From Caballeronia calidae (lineage in GTDB: Bacteria > Pseudomonadota > Gammaproteobacteria > Burkholderiales > Burkholderiaceae): a stretch of DNA of 58,773 nucleotides. The notes under the pieces are model-generated. The model did not search any database, was not told the origin of the DNA, and was given only the letters and a program-made list of their open reading frames with translations. The position numbers and the translations under genes were made by a program. Position 1 is the stretch's first letter. Every line of letters starts with the position of its first letter. Below, one piece after another: positions 34,989 through 43,840 of this stretch. Where the stretch lies: contig NZ_FCOX02000047.1 in assembly GCF_900044055.2 (NCBI RefSeq), positions 1 to 58,773 of the forward strand. Reading direction: 5' to 3'.

Positions 34989-36101
34989 TCACGGCATCGG
35001 GTTCGCCTTGATGAAGTCCCGCACCGTATTGAAGCGTGATTTGCGCGTTTTGCCATCATCGTGAATCACGCCGTAGTTGCCATCGCCACCGTAGCGCTGG
35101 TCGTCGTACAGCTCGTACAACGTCACGTTCTGAATGTTGTAGGTCTTTGCAAGCGACACGAATCCCTTCAGCGCTTCCTTGCCCGTCAGATAGCCGCCCG
35201 GATCCGCATGATTCGGCCGCACGCCGTACTCGGTGATCCAGATCGGCTTGCCATAGCTGTCGCGCAGGCGCCCGAGCACGTTGACCTTCTTGTCGCCCGC
35301 CGCCGTGATCGAGCCCATGTTCGAATACCAGTGCCATGCGGTGATGTCCCAGTGCGGTATCGGATGGCCGCTCGTGCCGTCGGGTTGCGTGCCGGCGTAT
35401 AGCATGTCGGTGAAACCGTAATGAAGCCAGCTAAATGATGTCAGCAGAATTTTCGCGTCAGGATTGGTTTCGCGTATGCCCTTGATGAGCCCGAGGATCG
35501 AGCCTCGCGCTTTCATGAACTTCGCATTGTCGTAGTCCGACGGATGCTCGCCGCTTCGGTCCGAGCCGAGGATCGTCCAGTTGTCGTACTCGTTACCGAC
35601 CTGATAGTACGTAACGAGGCCCTTCAGAACGCGGCCCGCGGTTTTTCCGAGCGCATAGCCGCGCTCGAAGGTTTCCTGTTCGTTCGCGCGCTTCTCCTGC
35701 TCGAAGGGCGTGACGAGCGCGAGCACGCCGATGCACTGCTTTGCCGCCGCGCGCGCGAAATCCGCGACCATGTGCGCGCTTTCCTCGTTCGACACATCCT
35801 GCGCGTAGATCGTGACACCCAGATCGCGCAACTGTGAAATCTGCAGGGCGTGGTCGCTCATGCGATATGCGCCGCGATGCTCCAGATGCCCCGCAATGCC
35901 GTAGAAGACGCCGGTCGAGCCCTTGCCGCAGGCGATCTTCGGCGCCGCGGAGCCCGCCGCATTTCCCTTGGTGCTGGACGTACTGGACGAAGGGCTGCTG
36001 TGCCACGCGTCGGACGTGCCGCTGCGCGCATAGATCAGCACCGATGCGCACAGGAGCATGCCAAACAGTGAGACCGCAACTGCCAGGGTTCGCATCGACA
36101 T
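34989..36101 (-). CDS. Membrane-anchored or secreted glycoside hydrolase, clan GH-A-like
   Basis: This 370-aa protein has a hydrophobic N-terminus (LAVAVSLFGMLLCASVLIYA), then a Ser-rich linker and a catalytic domain. The acid/base VGNEYDNW (E171) and the nucleophile WITEYGV (E291) are 120 residues apart, as expected for a clan A TIM barrel (GH5/GH39/GH53-type). It probably trims or releases the exopolysaccharide in the periplasm. MSMRT at 36101 is preferred over 36095 because GAGGG is about 5 nt upstream. The exact GH family and bond are not readable by eye. It lies 31 bp after the GT4 gene in the same operon. Confidence 0.8.
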   Translation of the reverse strand: MSMRTLAVAVSLFGMLLCASVLIYARSGTSDAWHSSPSSSTSSTKGNAAGSAAPKIACGKGSTGVFYGIAGHLEHRGAYRMSDHALQISQLRDLGVTIYAQDVSNEESAHMVADFARAAAKQCIGVLALVTPFEQEKRANEQETFERGYALGKTAGRVLKGLVTYYQVGNEYDNWTILGSDRSGEHPSDYDNAKFMKARGSILGLIKGIRETNPDAKILLTSFSWLHYGFTDMLYAGTQPDGTSGHPIPHWDITAWHWYSNMGSITAAGDKKVNVLGRLRDSYGKPIWITEYGVRPNHADPGGYLTGKEALKGFVSLAKTYNIQNVTLYELYDDQRYGGDGNYGVIHDDGKTRKSRFNTVRDFIKANPMP

Positions 36102-36132
36102 TCGGCCCTCGTGAGTGAGTGAATGCGCGCGG

Positions 36133-37383
36133 CTATTTCGACTTCGCGAGCACGTCGGAATGCTGTGGCACTGCCTGAGCGCCGCCATTGCGCGTGCCGC
36201 ACGCATGCAGCACGACGCTTTGCGCCTGCGCGTCGAACACTTCGCGCGAGAAGCGGCGCCTGAACTCGCCGGTCAACGCGGCGAGCGGGAACGTGCGCGC
36301 GGCGAAGATGCGTTCGACGAATGCGCCGTGATCGTCCGCGGGAAAGAGCAGTGCATCGGGCAGATACGAATCGAGGCCCGACACGCGCGACACGACGATC
36401 GGTCGTTCCGCGAGCACGGACTCGATCATCACGAGCGGCACGCCTTCATACGCAGACGGCAGCACGAGCGTATCGCTCGCGACGATCCACGGCAGCACGT
36501 CCTCCTGCGGCCCGACGATGCGCACGCACGCGGACAGCGTCGGGCTCGCGTCGATCATGTCCTGCAGGCGCGTTGCATCCGGTCCCTCGCCGATGATCAG
36601 CACGAGCGTACGTGCGAATGCATCGGCGTGACGTTCGATCGTCTGCATCAGAAAGTCCTGGCGCTTCTGCTGAAAATTGAGCCTGCCGATATGCGCGATG
36701 ATCGTGGTGCCGTCGTCGGGCAGACCGAGCGCGGCGCGCGCGGCCTGCTTCGTGAGCATCGAACGGCTGAAGCGGTCGTCGACATAGTTCTCGAGGACCA
36801 TCGCGCGCGCGTTGGGCGCGAGACCGTTCAGCCTGTCGCGCAGATGATCGTTCAGCGTGACGTATTCATCCGGCATGCGATACAGCACGCGCTTGACGAG
36901 CCACTTGATCTTGCCGGCGCTGCCCGGATTGATGGGCGCATCGTCGACGAGCGGCAGATAGCTCACCGAGCGGGTCCGCGCATCGCGCGCGGCGAACAGC
37001 CCCGCCAGCCCGGAGACGATCGTGCCCTGCGCGATCAGCAGCTTGTCGAGCCGCAGCGTGCGCAACGTCGCCGCCGTCGCGCGGATCATGCGCCAAAGGG
37101 CAAAGACATTGCCGCGCAGCGACTCCGCCGTGAACGAAAGACCGACCGTCTTCACTTTCGGGTGCGCCTCCGCCAGGTCGCGCACATAACGATACAGCGG
37201 CTCGTTCGCCGTTGGCACGAGAATATGCAATGTCTCGATCTGCGCGCTCGCGACAACCGCGAGCATGAAGCGCTTGAGCATCTCCTCGTGACCTCCGTTG
37301 ACACCCGAGTCGCAATAAATTCCCAGCCTCACCGGCTCCCTCCCTTGCTGCGCGCTTCTGTTCATCGTGCTGCGCGCCCTCAC
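36133..37383 (-). CDS. Glycosyltransferase family 4
   Basis: This GT-B enzyme of about 416 aa has an N-terminal acceptor domain (LGIYCDSGVNGGHEEMLKRF) and a C-terminal nucleotide-sugar domain. The latter has IIAHIGRLNFQQKRQDFLMQ and the E-x7-E-like stretch LVLPSAYEGVPLVMIESVLA at about 330-350. It adds one sugar to the lipid-linked repeat unit at the cytoplasmic face. The GTG start overlaps the stop of the upstream GT by 4 nt (GTGA); an alternative ATG is 18 nt downstream at 37365. Confidence 0.87.
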   Translation of the reverse strand: MRARSTMNRSAQQGREPVRLGIYCDSGVNGGHEEMLKRFMLAVVASAQIETLHILVPTANEPLYRYVRDLAEAHPKVKTVGLSFTAESLRGNVFALWRMIRATAATLRTLRLDKLLIAQGTIVSGLAGLFAARDARTRSVSYLPLVDDAPINPGSAGKIKWLVKRVLYRMPDEYVTLNDHLRDRLNGLAPNARAMVLENYVDDRFSRSMLTKQAARAALGLPDDGTTIIAHIGRLNFQQKRQDFLMQTIERHADAFARTLVLIIGEGPDATRLQDMIDASPTLSACVRIVGPQEDVLPWIVASDTLVLPSAYEGVPLVMIESVLAERPIVVSRVSGLDSYLPDALLFPADDHGAFVERIFAARTFPLAALTGEFRRRFSREVFDAQAQSVVLHACGTRNGGAQAVPQHSDVLAKSK

Positions 37384-38459
37384 GCCTTGTCGATGAACTG
37401 CATGAGCAGGCGCGCGCTCTCCGTCCAGCGAAAGCGTTCGGCATGCTCGAGACCGCGGCGTTTCAGGTCCGCGCTGAGTTCAGGCGAATCCAGCAGCTCG
37501 CGCAACTTGTCCGAAATATCTTCGACCGAGTACGGGTCGCAGTAGATCGATGCATCGCCGCATGTTTCCGGCAATGCGCCCGCGCGGCCGACGAGCGTCG
37601 GGCAGCCGTTGCGCATCGCTTCGAGCGGCGGAATGCCAAAGCCTTCGTAGATTGAAGGATAGAGGAAGCACGCCGCATGCTGGTAGAGCGCTCTCAGCTT
37701 TTCATCGCTGACATAGCCCGCCTGCTTGATGTTAGGCGCACTCGACAGATCCTGCGCCTTGCCGAAGATCGCGGCATTCTTCATACCGACGATCACGAGA
37801 TCGGTCGACGGATCGTTCATACGCATGAACGCTTCGACGAGGCGCTTGAAGTTCTTCGTCGGATTCATGCTGCTCACGGCGAGCACGTAGCGGTTCTTCG
37901 TGAGCTTCAGTTCGTCGATCACCGATGTATCCGGCGTGATGTGATCGAGATGATCCGCCGCGAGCGGCACCACGCCGATGCGCTCCGCGGGCACGCCGAC
38001 ATGATGCGCGAGCCGGTCGCGCGAGAACTTCGAGTTCGTCAGCACGCAACTCGACGTTCTCGCGAGAATCCAGAACATCACGTGATACCAGGTGCGGAAT
38101 TTCCACGAGAAATGCGCGGGCGTATCGAACACCGCGGCATCGTGCATATAGATGATCTGGTTCGAGCGAAAGATCGAGCCCGAGTTCGAGAGGTTCACGA
38201 TGCGCGAGCGGCCGGCGAAGAGCGGCAGCACGAGCTGCTCCCAGAGCACGCCTTTGCCGAAGCCGAGCTTCACGGTGTCGACGCCCTGCACGGGATCGAG
38301 TCCGTCTTGTGGCGGAACCGCGAGCGTCACATGCGAGCCCTGCGGCAACTGCACGAGCGCCGCGACGAGTTCGCGCGCGACGCGCTGCACGCCGGTGGTT
38401 TTCTGGCTCGTGAAGCGACCGTTATAGACGAGCTTGTTGGTGGCGAGAGAGGTATCCAT
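37380..38459 (-). CDS. Glycosyltransferase family 4
   Basis: This 359-aa GT-B enzyme carries the loop VYNGRFTSQKTTGVQRVARE near the N-terminus, the donor-site YVLAVSSMNPTKNFKRLVEA and the E-x7-E motif in FLYPSIYEGFGIPPLEAM. It resembles mannosyltransferases of the WbaZ/MtfB type, which is a similarity judgement only. It lies 9 bp after the preceding GT and overlaps the next by 4 nt, so it is in the same operon. Confidence 0.88.
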   Translation of the reverse strand: MDTSLATNKLVYNGRFTSQKTTGVQRVARELVAALVQLPQGSHVTLAVPPQDGLDPVQGVDTVKLGFGKGVLWEQLVLPLFAGRSRIVNLSNSGSIFRSNQIIYMHDAAVFDTPAHFSWKFRTWYHVMFWILARTSSCVLTNSKFSRDRLAHHVGVPAERIGVVPLAADHLDHITPDTSVIDELKLTKNRYVLAVSSMNPTKNFKRLVEAFMRMNDPSTDLVIVGMKNAAIFGKAQDLSSAPNIKQAGYVSDEKLRALYQHAACFLYPSIYEGFGIPPLEAMRNGCPTLVGRAGALPETCGDASIYCDPYSVEDISDKLRELLDSPELSADLKRRGLEHAERFRWTESARLLMQFIDKA

Positions 38460-38468
38460 GTTCGGGCG

Positions 38469-39623
38469 TCAGAACTGTGAATCGGAACTGGTTTCATAGG
38501 AGGCGGCCTCGTCGGCGCGGAGCGGCTCGCGCGCACGCCTGTCGGAGTCGAGCTCGTACATCGAGAGCCATTGACGGAAGATCGCGTCCATCGAGAAGCG
38601 CTTGCTCGCCGATGTTCTCGCCGCTGCGCCCATGCGCGCACGCAATGCCGGGTCATCGCGCAACATCGCGAGATACTCGGCCATATCATCGACGTTCGAT
38701 GCGACGAAGCCCGTCACGCCATGTTGCACGACATCGCGATTGCCGACCACATCCGTGACGACGGCCGGAATGCCCGCGACCTGCGCTTCGATCAGTGCGA
38801 TAGGCATGCCTTCCCAACGCGAGGTCTGCACATAGACATCGAGACCGGCCGTGAGTTCGAGCGCGCGCTCGCGCGTGACCCAGCCGCTGCATGTCACGGC
38901 GCCCTCCGGCGTCTGCGCCGGTAGCTCGGTGGCATTGCCGCCGATCCACAGAAATCGCACGGCGGTGCTGTGCATTTGCGCGGCGAGCTTCACGAAGCCT
39001 TCATGATTCTTCTGAAACGTCGCGCGTCCGCTCATGCCGATGACGATCTCTCCGGCGTCTCTTTCGATGCGCGGAGGAATCTCCGGCACATTGACGCCGT
39101 TCTCGATCATGCGTGCGGTGCGCGCATGCATGCGCGTCTCGATCTCGGAGAGCTCGCTGTTCGAACACGCGACGATGGTGCCGCCGAGGCGCGCGGCCAT
39201 GCGCTCGAAGCTCAGATACGCGAACTGCTTGATCGGCGACACGTCGCGCCGCAGGAACGCGAGCCCATGCGGCGAATAGAACACGCGTGCACGCGGTGCC
39301 GCGATACGCGCGGCGGCGCGCCCGAGGACGCCGGCTTTCGACGAGTGCAGATGGATCACCGATGGATCGCACTCTTTCAGCTTGCGGATCAGGTCCCGAA
39401 GGCCGGTCAGGTCGCTCCTCATGCTCACTTCACGGGCCATGTTCACGTAGGTGAGCTTTACCGCCGGATGAAAGAGCTTCGAGAAATTCTTGGGCGTTTC
39501 CTGTCGGATCGAATGAAGGATCGTTACGCCGACGCCGGCCGCCGCTGCGCGGTTGGATAGCTGGGTCAGCATGGACAGCACACCGCCCCCAAAGGCCTCG
39601 GTGATATGGACGATCTCTTTCAT
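38469..39623 (-). CDS. Glycosyltransferase family 4
   Basis: This 384-aa GT-B enzyme begins MKEIVHITEAFGGGVLSML (acceptor domain), with HLHSSKAGVLGRAAARI and the donor-side DVYVQTSRWEGMPIALIEAQ (E-x7-E region). ATG 39623 matches the family start; a 30-codon upstream extension is open but has no such support. It is the first gene of the GT-GT-GT-hydrolase operon. A 545-bp gap with a palindromic site lies upstream. Confidence 0.88.
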   Translation of the reverse strand: MKEIVHITEAFGGGVLSMLTQLSNRAAAAGVGVTILHSIRQETPKNFSKLFHPAVKLTYVNMAREVSMRSDLTGLRDLIRKLKECDPSVIHLHSSKAGVLGRAAARIAAPRARVFYSPHGLAFLRRDVSPIKQFAYLSFERMAARLGGTIVACSNSELSEIETRMHARTARMIENGVNVPEIPPRIERDAGEIVIGMSGRATFQKNHEGFVKLAAQMHSTAVRFLWIGGNATELPAQTPEGAVTCSGWVTRERALELTAGLDVYVQTSRWEGMPIALIEAQVAGIPAVVTDVVGNRDVVQHGVTGFVASNVDDMAEYLAMLRDDPALRARMGAAARTSASKRFSMDAIFRQWLSMYELDSDRRAREPLRADEAASYETSSDSQF

Positions 39624-40168
39624 ATTGAACTCTTGGACTGGCGTTTGCCGAGCGCCCGCGGCAATGCGCAATAAAAGGAATGGCCTGCTTGTTAGTTGTA
39701 AATGACGTAACACTTTCGAGTAAGGACGACGCGACCCAAGATGGCAGGCGCGCCATTTTCGGAGAAACGATAAAGAAGCCGGGATATGCGTGTCGCAGTA
39801 CTAATCGAGCGTTTGTAATACGCAGTCGAAAAATACACACGCGATCCGGCATGGCTTTGCTCGTTCCGGGCGCACGAATGCGCGGAATCCCCGGCAAGCT
39901 TGATATCAAGCTCGATTTATCTGCCGCGAGCATCCGGACCAGTGATCTGGCCGGACTTGGCGCCCCGATGTCGGTCTGTGCGATGGTTATTGTGCGTCGC
40001 GCCGATGAGATATGCAGTCAAGCAAGCAACGGCCTCTCTACAGCGGACGTAAAACCGGTTCAACCAGATTATTTGAGCTTCAAGGCTCGAGCACTTGCCT
40101 TCAGTCCGTGCTCTGGACGTCGTCAGCACGAACCTTCCGTGCCGATGAATGCGGATTGGCCACGGTTG
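39624..40168. other. Intergenic leader of the glycosyltransferase operon
   Basis: This 545-bp stretch between the first GT4 and the 53-aa small ORF has no convincing gene. It holds site 2 of the TGGC-N6-GCCA palindrome and presumably the operon promoter. Confidence 0.55.
39742..39755 (-). promoter_or_regulatory. Palindrome TGGC-N6-GCCA, site 2 of 3
   Basis: TGGCAGGCGCGCCA lies 119 bp upstream of the first GT4. Minus-strand reading is TGGC-GCGCCT-GCCAT. The flanks are similar to site 1 (34900-34913). Confidence 0.45.
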
Positions 40169-40330
40169 TTATTCCGTGGCGGAAGAATTCTGCTGAGCAA
40201 TCACTGTCTCGCATATCTGCATGACGATTTGCAGATCCCGGAGCGGAATTGCGACGGACTGCATGCGCAGAACCTCGGCCTGCTCGACCAGCTTCTGCAC
40301 GCGCTCGATCGACGTTTCCTCTGTTTCCAT
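40169..40330 (-). CDS. Small protein, 53 aa, unknown function
   Basis: ATG 40328-40330 to TAA 40169-40171 encodes a protein that opens METEETSIERVQKLVEQAEV and ends CETVIAQQNSSATE. The third codon positions are mostly G or C in the first half, as in neighbouring genes. The pattern of charged and hydrophobic residues suggests two amphipathic helices. GAGAGA sits 7-12 nt before the start. A perfect palindrome lies at 40358-40376. No transmembrane segment or known motif is visible. It lies alone between wzx and the GT operon, so a regulatory or adaptor role in the locus is possible but unproven. Confidence 0.6.
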   Translation of the reverse strand: METEETSIERVQKLVEQAEVLRMQSVAIPLRDLQIVMQICETVIAQQNSSATE

Positions 40331-40357
40331 TCACGATCTCTCTTAATTAAGTACTGT

Positions 40358-40376
40358 TCGTATCATATCAATACGA
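40358..40376. promoter_or_regulatory. Inverted repeat upstream of the 53-aa small ORF
   Basis: TCGTAT-N7-ATACGA is a perfect 6-7-6 inverted repeat 28 bp before the small ORF, overlapping a -35-like TTGATA on the minus strand (40366-40371). It is a likely operator. It contains T-N11-A, so a LysR-type regulator is one option. Confidence 0.45.
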
Positions 40377-40528
40377 TATCTACTCCAACTGCATGGGTCG
40401 GTTCGGTCCATCACATACATAGGTGCAACTTTGGAGTAGGGCGCGGGTCGAACGCTCCTGTTGCGCGTTCAAGGTGCAAGCATTTCACTCTATTGATGCC
40501 CGCTTTCGCGGATGAATCGACTTCGAGT

Positions 40529-40556
40529 AAAAAAGCCAATCGCTTGCTGCTTTTTT
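40529..40556 (-). terminator. Candidate terminator downstream of the wzx-like gene
   Basis: AAAAAAGC pairs with GCTTTTTT around a 12-nt loop, with T runs usable on either strand. It lies 80 bp after the wzx stop, inside an AT-rich 305-bp gap (40331-40635) that holds no gene I can see. Confidence 0.4.
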
Positions 40557-40635
40557 ATTTAGCGCATGTCGGTCGATCATTCAGACGATCAATTCGACCT
40601 GTTGCGATAAGACTGATTGCCTGTACATATGAGGC

Positions 40636-41910
40636 TTACGTGGTTCCCGAGCCCGCGCCGCCGGTGATCGGGCGCTTCAGCAGCGGCACGCCTTGCAGAT
40701 GCAAAGTGAAGGCCATCGCCGCGGCCACCAACGTCTCTACAATCAACACCGTGGCTGCCGCACCCTGCTCGCCGAACAGCTTCGCGAGCACGGCCAGCAG
40801 ACCGAAATTCAGTACCGCGGACGCGATCAGTACACGGCTGAACTGCCACTTCATGCCGAGCGGAAGCATCGTCTGAACACCGAAGAGATCAGAGAGCCCG
40901 GCCATCAACGGTACGAACGCCATCCAGCGCAACACCTCTACGGTAGGCAAGAACTTCGGTCCATACAAGAGTTTTACTGCAAGTGGTGCGCCGAAGAAGA
41001 TGCACAACGAGATCAGCGACACCAGCACGCCCTGGAACACGAACATCTTGCGCAAGAATGCAAAGGCGTCTTCCTTCGCATGATGCATGAGAAAGCTCAC
41101 GCGTGGATACGCCGCCGTCTTGAGTGGCTGAAGCATATTCAGTGCCGCGCGGATCAATTTGTCGGCCGCGGCGAAATAGCCGGCGGCGACGTTGCCCGCG
41201 ATGAACGTCAGCAGCACGATGTTGCTCGATGCATAGATGTCGACGAGCGACGTGGCGATGAACACGCTCCAGCCATCCTTCAGACGACCGAAGATGGTCT
41301 TGAACGACACGCGCACGAAATCGAGTTCACGTCGAAAGTACAAATACGTGCAAATTGCGATGCCCGATAACAGCGGCACGAGCGCGTTGACGGCCATCGC
41401 GATATCGACATCGTCGTGCTCGCGCACGAAGAGATACATCGCGGGAATGCTGAGTGCGCGTCCGACGAATACGAGCCCGCTCAGCACACCGAGATCCTCG
41501 ATGCCCTGGAAGTACCACGTGGGTATCAGCATCGCGCCCACGGCCTGACCATAACCGATGATGAGCAAGTCGCGATTCTCTTCGAGATACGGCACGACCG
41601 ATGTCAGCGCGAGGAGCACGATGAAGCCGGCGAACGCGAGCGTGGCCTGCGTGAGGATGGTCTCCCAGAACATCTGCGAACGCAGTGCGCGGTTCTCGCG
41701 ATTGATCGATATCTTCGGCGTGGCCGTCAGCGAAAAGCTGTAGTTCGTGAGCGAGATGAAATAGGCGGTAAAGGCCAAGCCGAACGAAAGGCGTCCATAT
41801 TCACTCGGACCGAGGACGCGTGCGAGCCACGGAAGCGTCAGCAGCGGCGCGAGGTATGTGGATACCTGCAGCGTCATCAGAATCGTAAAGTTCTTTCGAA
41901 ATGAAGCCAT
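40636..41910 (-). CDS. Polysaccharide flippase, Wzx-like (MOP/PST family)
   Basis: This 424-aa membrane protein has about 12 helices. It opens SFRKNFTILMTLQVSTYLAP and WLARVLGPSEYGRLSFGLAF, the PST/MATE-like signature of O-antigen flippases. It moves undecaprenyl-linked repeat units across the inner membrane for Wzy. It stands apart, with gaps of 305 bp downstream and 407 bp upstream. The polar C-terminal tail is short. Confidence 0.88.
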   Translation of the reverse strand: MASFRKNFTILMTLQVSTYLAPLLTLPWLARVLGPSEYGRLSFGLAFTAYFISLTNYSFSLTATPKISINRENRALRSQMFWETILTQATLAFAGFIVLLALTSVVPYLEENRDLLIIGYGQAVGAMLIPTWYFQGIEDLGVLSGLVFVGRALSIPAMYLFVREHDDVDIAMAVNALVPLLSGIAICTYLYFRRELDFVRVSFKTIFGRLKDGWSVFIATSLVDIYASSNIVLLTFIAGNVAAGYFAAADKLIRAALNMLQPLKTAAYPRVSFLMHHAKEDAFAFLRKMFVFQGVLVSLISLCIFFGAPLAVKLLYGPKFLPTVEVLRWMAFVPLMAGLSDLFGVQTMLPLGMKWQFSRVLIASAVLNFGLLAVLAKLFGEQGAAATVLIVETLVAAAMAFTLHLQGVPLLKRPITGGAGSGTT

Positions 41911-42317
41911 TGAACGGTTTTCCCGGCTTTAGCGCAGCGTGCTCTTGGTGACTATGAAGCAAGATTGCGAACCCCGCAGGTTCGCAGACGAAGGGGCCTT
42001 TGCGTGACCACGCGATGCGCGAATAGTTTCGCTCGTGCGCCCGCCGACAATGCGGCGCGGCCAAAGAAGGCTGCGCGCCCGTGCCTTGCTCTGGGCGCGC
42101 GGAAGTTGAACGGAATGCGCCGGTTCCGGAGGTCGTCGACATCGGGGAGGCGGTGCGAAGTGTAATGCAACGAACATTTAACAGGAGAAAAGCGCATTCA
42201 TCAGTGGGTTTGCCCACGCAAGTCATCACCTGAGCGTGGGTCGTTCGGTTGAAACTTATCCAAAGTGCTGGTAGGACATCGCACATGCACATGGACGCCG
42301 CCTGGACATTCGATGCA
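41911..42317. other. Intergenic region between the DMFase-like gene and wzx
   Basis: This 407-bp stretch has no gene I can support. A short hairpin GTGGG-TTTG-CCCAC (about 42205-42218) lies about 100 bp beyond the DMFase-like stop and might be a weak terminator. Promoter elements for wzx are expected but not clear. Confidence 0.4.
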
Positions 42318-43817
42318 TCAAGGCACTTGAAGCGCGATATCGTCCTTCGCGCCTTCATCGGTACTCGTCGATGCATCGTTCGGCATCGCGTCGCCGCGCT
42401 CGATGACGCGCGGCGGCAGGCCGATGAACTTGCGCACTACATTGCGCGTGATCTGATCGACCACCACGCGGCTCTGCGCTTCGGGGTCCATCAACACGCG
42501 CGCCCAGTCGGTCGTGCCGCCGTTGAACACGAGACCTTGCCCGGGGCCACCATCGGGATCGGGCTGAAATACGCCCATCGCGCCCGCGCCGCCGATGTCC
42601 CATCCCTTGAGCGCGACCGTATCCGCGAGCTTGATGACACCGTTCTGCACGGGCGGCACGCCATCGACGCCATAGCCGACCAGACGATCCTTCGCGCCGA
42701 ACGTCTGTCCGTTAGCGAGGCCCGTGCCTGAAAAGACCCAATGATCGGCCTGACGCACCGTGAAGCCGATTGCCTCGCGCTCGCGCCGTATCCATCCGCC
42801 GCGCAGTCGCTTCCATACGCCATGCTTGCCGCCGCCATAGCGATAGCTGAGACCGATGAGATCCGACTCGTCATGCCTCGGCCATGCGTCGCCGAGACGG
42901 CTCATCATCGTGTAGTCGCCGTCGATGGGCGCGGCGCCGAAATCGACCGGACGCAAGCATGTATTGCCGCCGAAGATCGCGACGTTGCCGCCTTGCGCGA
43001 TGAACTTCCCGACGCGCTCGCGCATCTCCTTCGACCAGTACGCGTGATGTCCGACGCTCAACATGCACCGATAGTTCTCGAGCTCGAGATCCGTGCCGCG
43101 ATGCAGGTCGTGATCGGTATAAAAGTCGCACGCGATGCTCTCCGCGCGCAGCCAGCGGATGAACTTCGCATCCCAATGTGTGAACTGCTGGCGCGGCGAG
43201 CGTGGATCATACGGATCGCTCGGCTCGCCGAGTTGCGCACCCAGACCGCCGCCCGGGCGCAGCAGGCTCACGGTTGTCTGCGCAGGCGTGCGATGAACCG
43301 GATCGCCGTAAAAGCCGCCGCCGCCTGACGAGTTGTACGCGTGATACGTGTTGACCGGCACGATGTACGCAAGCTTCGCCGACGGCGCGCGTGGCCTCGC
43401 GATGATGAGCGCCATGCTGTCGGAGTCGGGCGGACCCGCGAAGATCGGCTTGTGGGCGGCGGCGCGGCGTCCGAGCTGCGTGACCGGCTCGCCGTTCGCG
43501 CCGACCTCATAGGCGATCGCGACATACGCGCCTGTGGCAAGCGCATCGGTGTTCGGCCTGATCGTAATGGTCGGCCATGCCCAGTCCTCGTCGTGACGCC
43601 TGCGCACGACGCGCCCCGGCGATCGAAAAACATACTTGCCGTTCCTGAGATCGGCATGCACGGCGCCGCCCGGATGCACGGTTATCCCGCAAGTGCTCGT
43701 CAATGGCTCGTCATCGCCTTGATGGTAGAGCGCGACCGAAAAGCGGGACCCTGGCTGCACCGCGAGCTCGAACGGCTCGCCGGCGGTGAAGCCGGGCCTC
43801 ATCGGATACGTCTGCAT
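42318..43817 (-). CDS. N,N-dimethylformamidase beta-subunit-like protein
   Basis: This 499-aa protein resembles the large (beta) subunit C-terminal region of dimethylformamidase: IVPVNTYHAYNSSGGGGFYG, then YRCMLSVGHHAYWSKEMRER and FIAQGGNVAIFGGNTCLR, a ThuA/class I glutaminase-like core. In known DMFase this subunit with a small partner hydrolyses dimethylformamide; no small subunit is encoded here. It follows a GT2 gene by 23 bp. An amidase or deacylase acting on a sugar substituent is conceivable, but the function is unknown. There is no signal peptide. Confidence 0.7.
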   Translation of the reverse strand: MQTYPMRPGFTAGEPFELAVQPGSRFSVALYHQGDDEPLTSTCGITVHPGGAVHADLRNGKYVFRSPGRVVRRRHDEDWAWPTITIRPNTDALATGAYVAIAYEVGANGEPVTQLGRRAAAHKPIFAGPPDSDSMALIIARPRAPSAKLAYIVPVNTYHAYNSSGGGGFYGDPVHRTPAQTTVSLLRPGGGLGAQLGEPSDPYDPRSPRQQFTHWDAKFIRWLRAESIACDFYTDHDLHRGTDLELENYRCMLSVGHHAYWSKEMRERVGKFIAQGGNVAIFGGNTCLRPVDFGAAPIDGDYTMMSRLGDAWPRHDESDLIGLSYRYGGGKHGVWKRLRGGWIRREREAIGFTVRQADHWVFSGTGLANGQTFGAKDRLVGYGVDGVPPVQNGVIKLADTVALKGWDIGGAGAMGVFQPDPDGGPGQGLVFNGGTTDWARVLMDPEAQSRVVVDQITRNVVRKFIGLPPRVIERGDAMPNDASTSTDEGAKDDIALQVP

Positions 43818-43840
43818 GCTGAACGCGCCTCATGATGTTC

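Noticed and set aside
39680..40876. 398-codon plus-strand frame across the gap before wzx
   Set aside because: It crosses the small ORF and the wzx 3' end antisense, has no domain, and passes through several AT-rich non-coding stretches.
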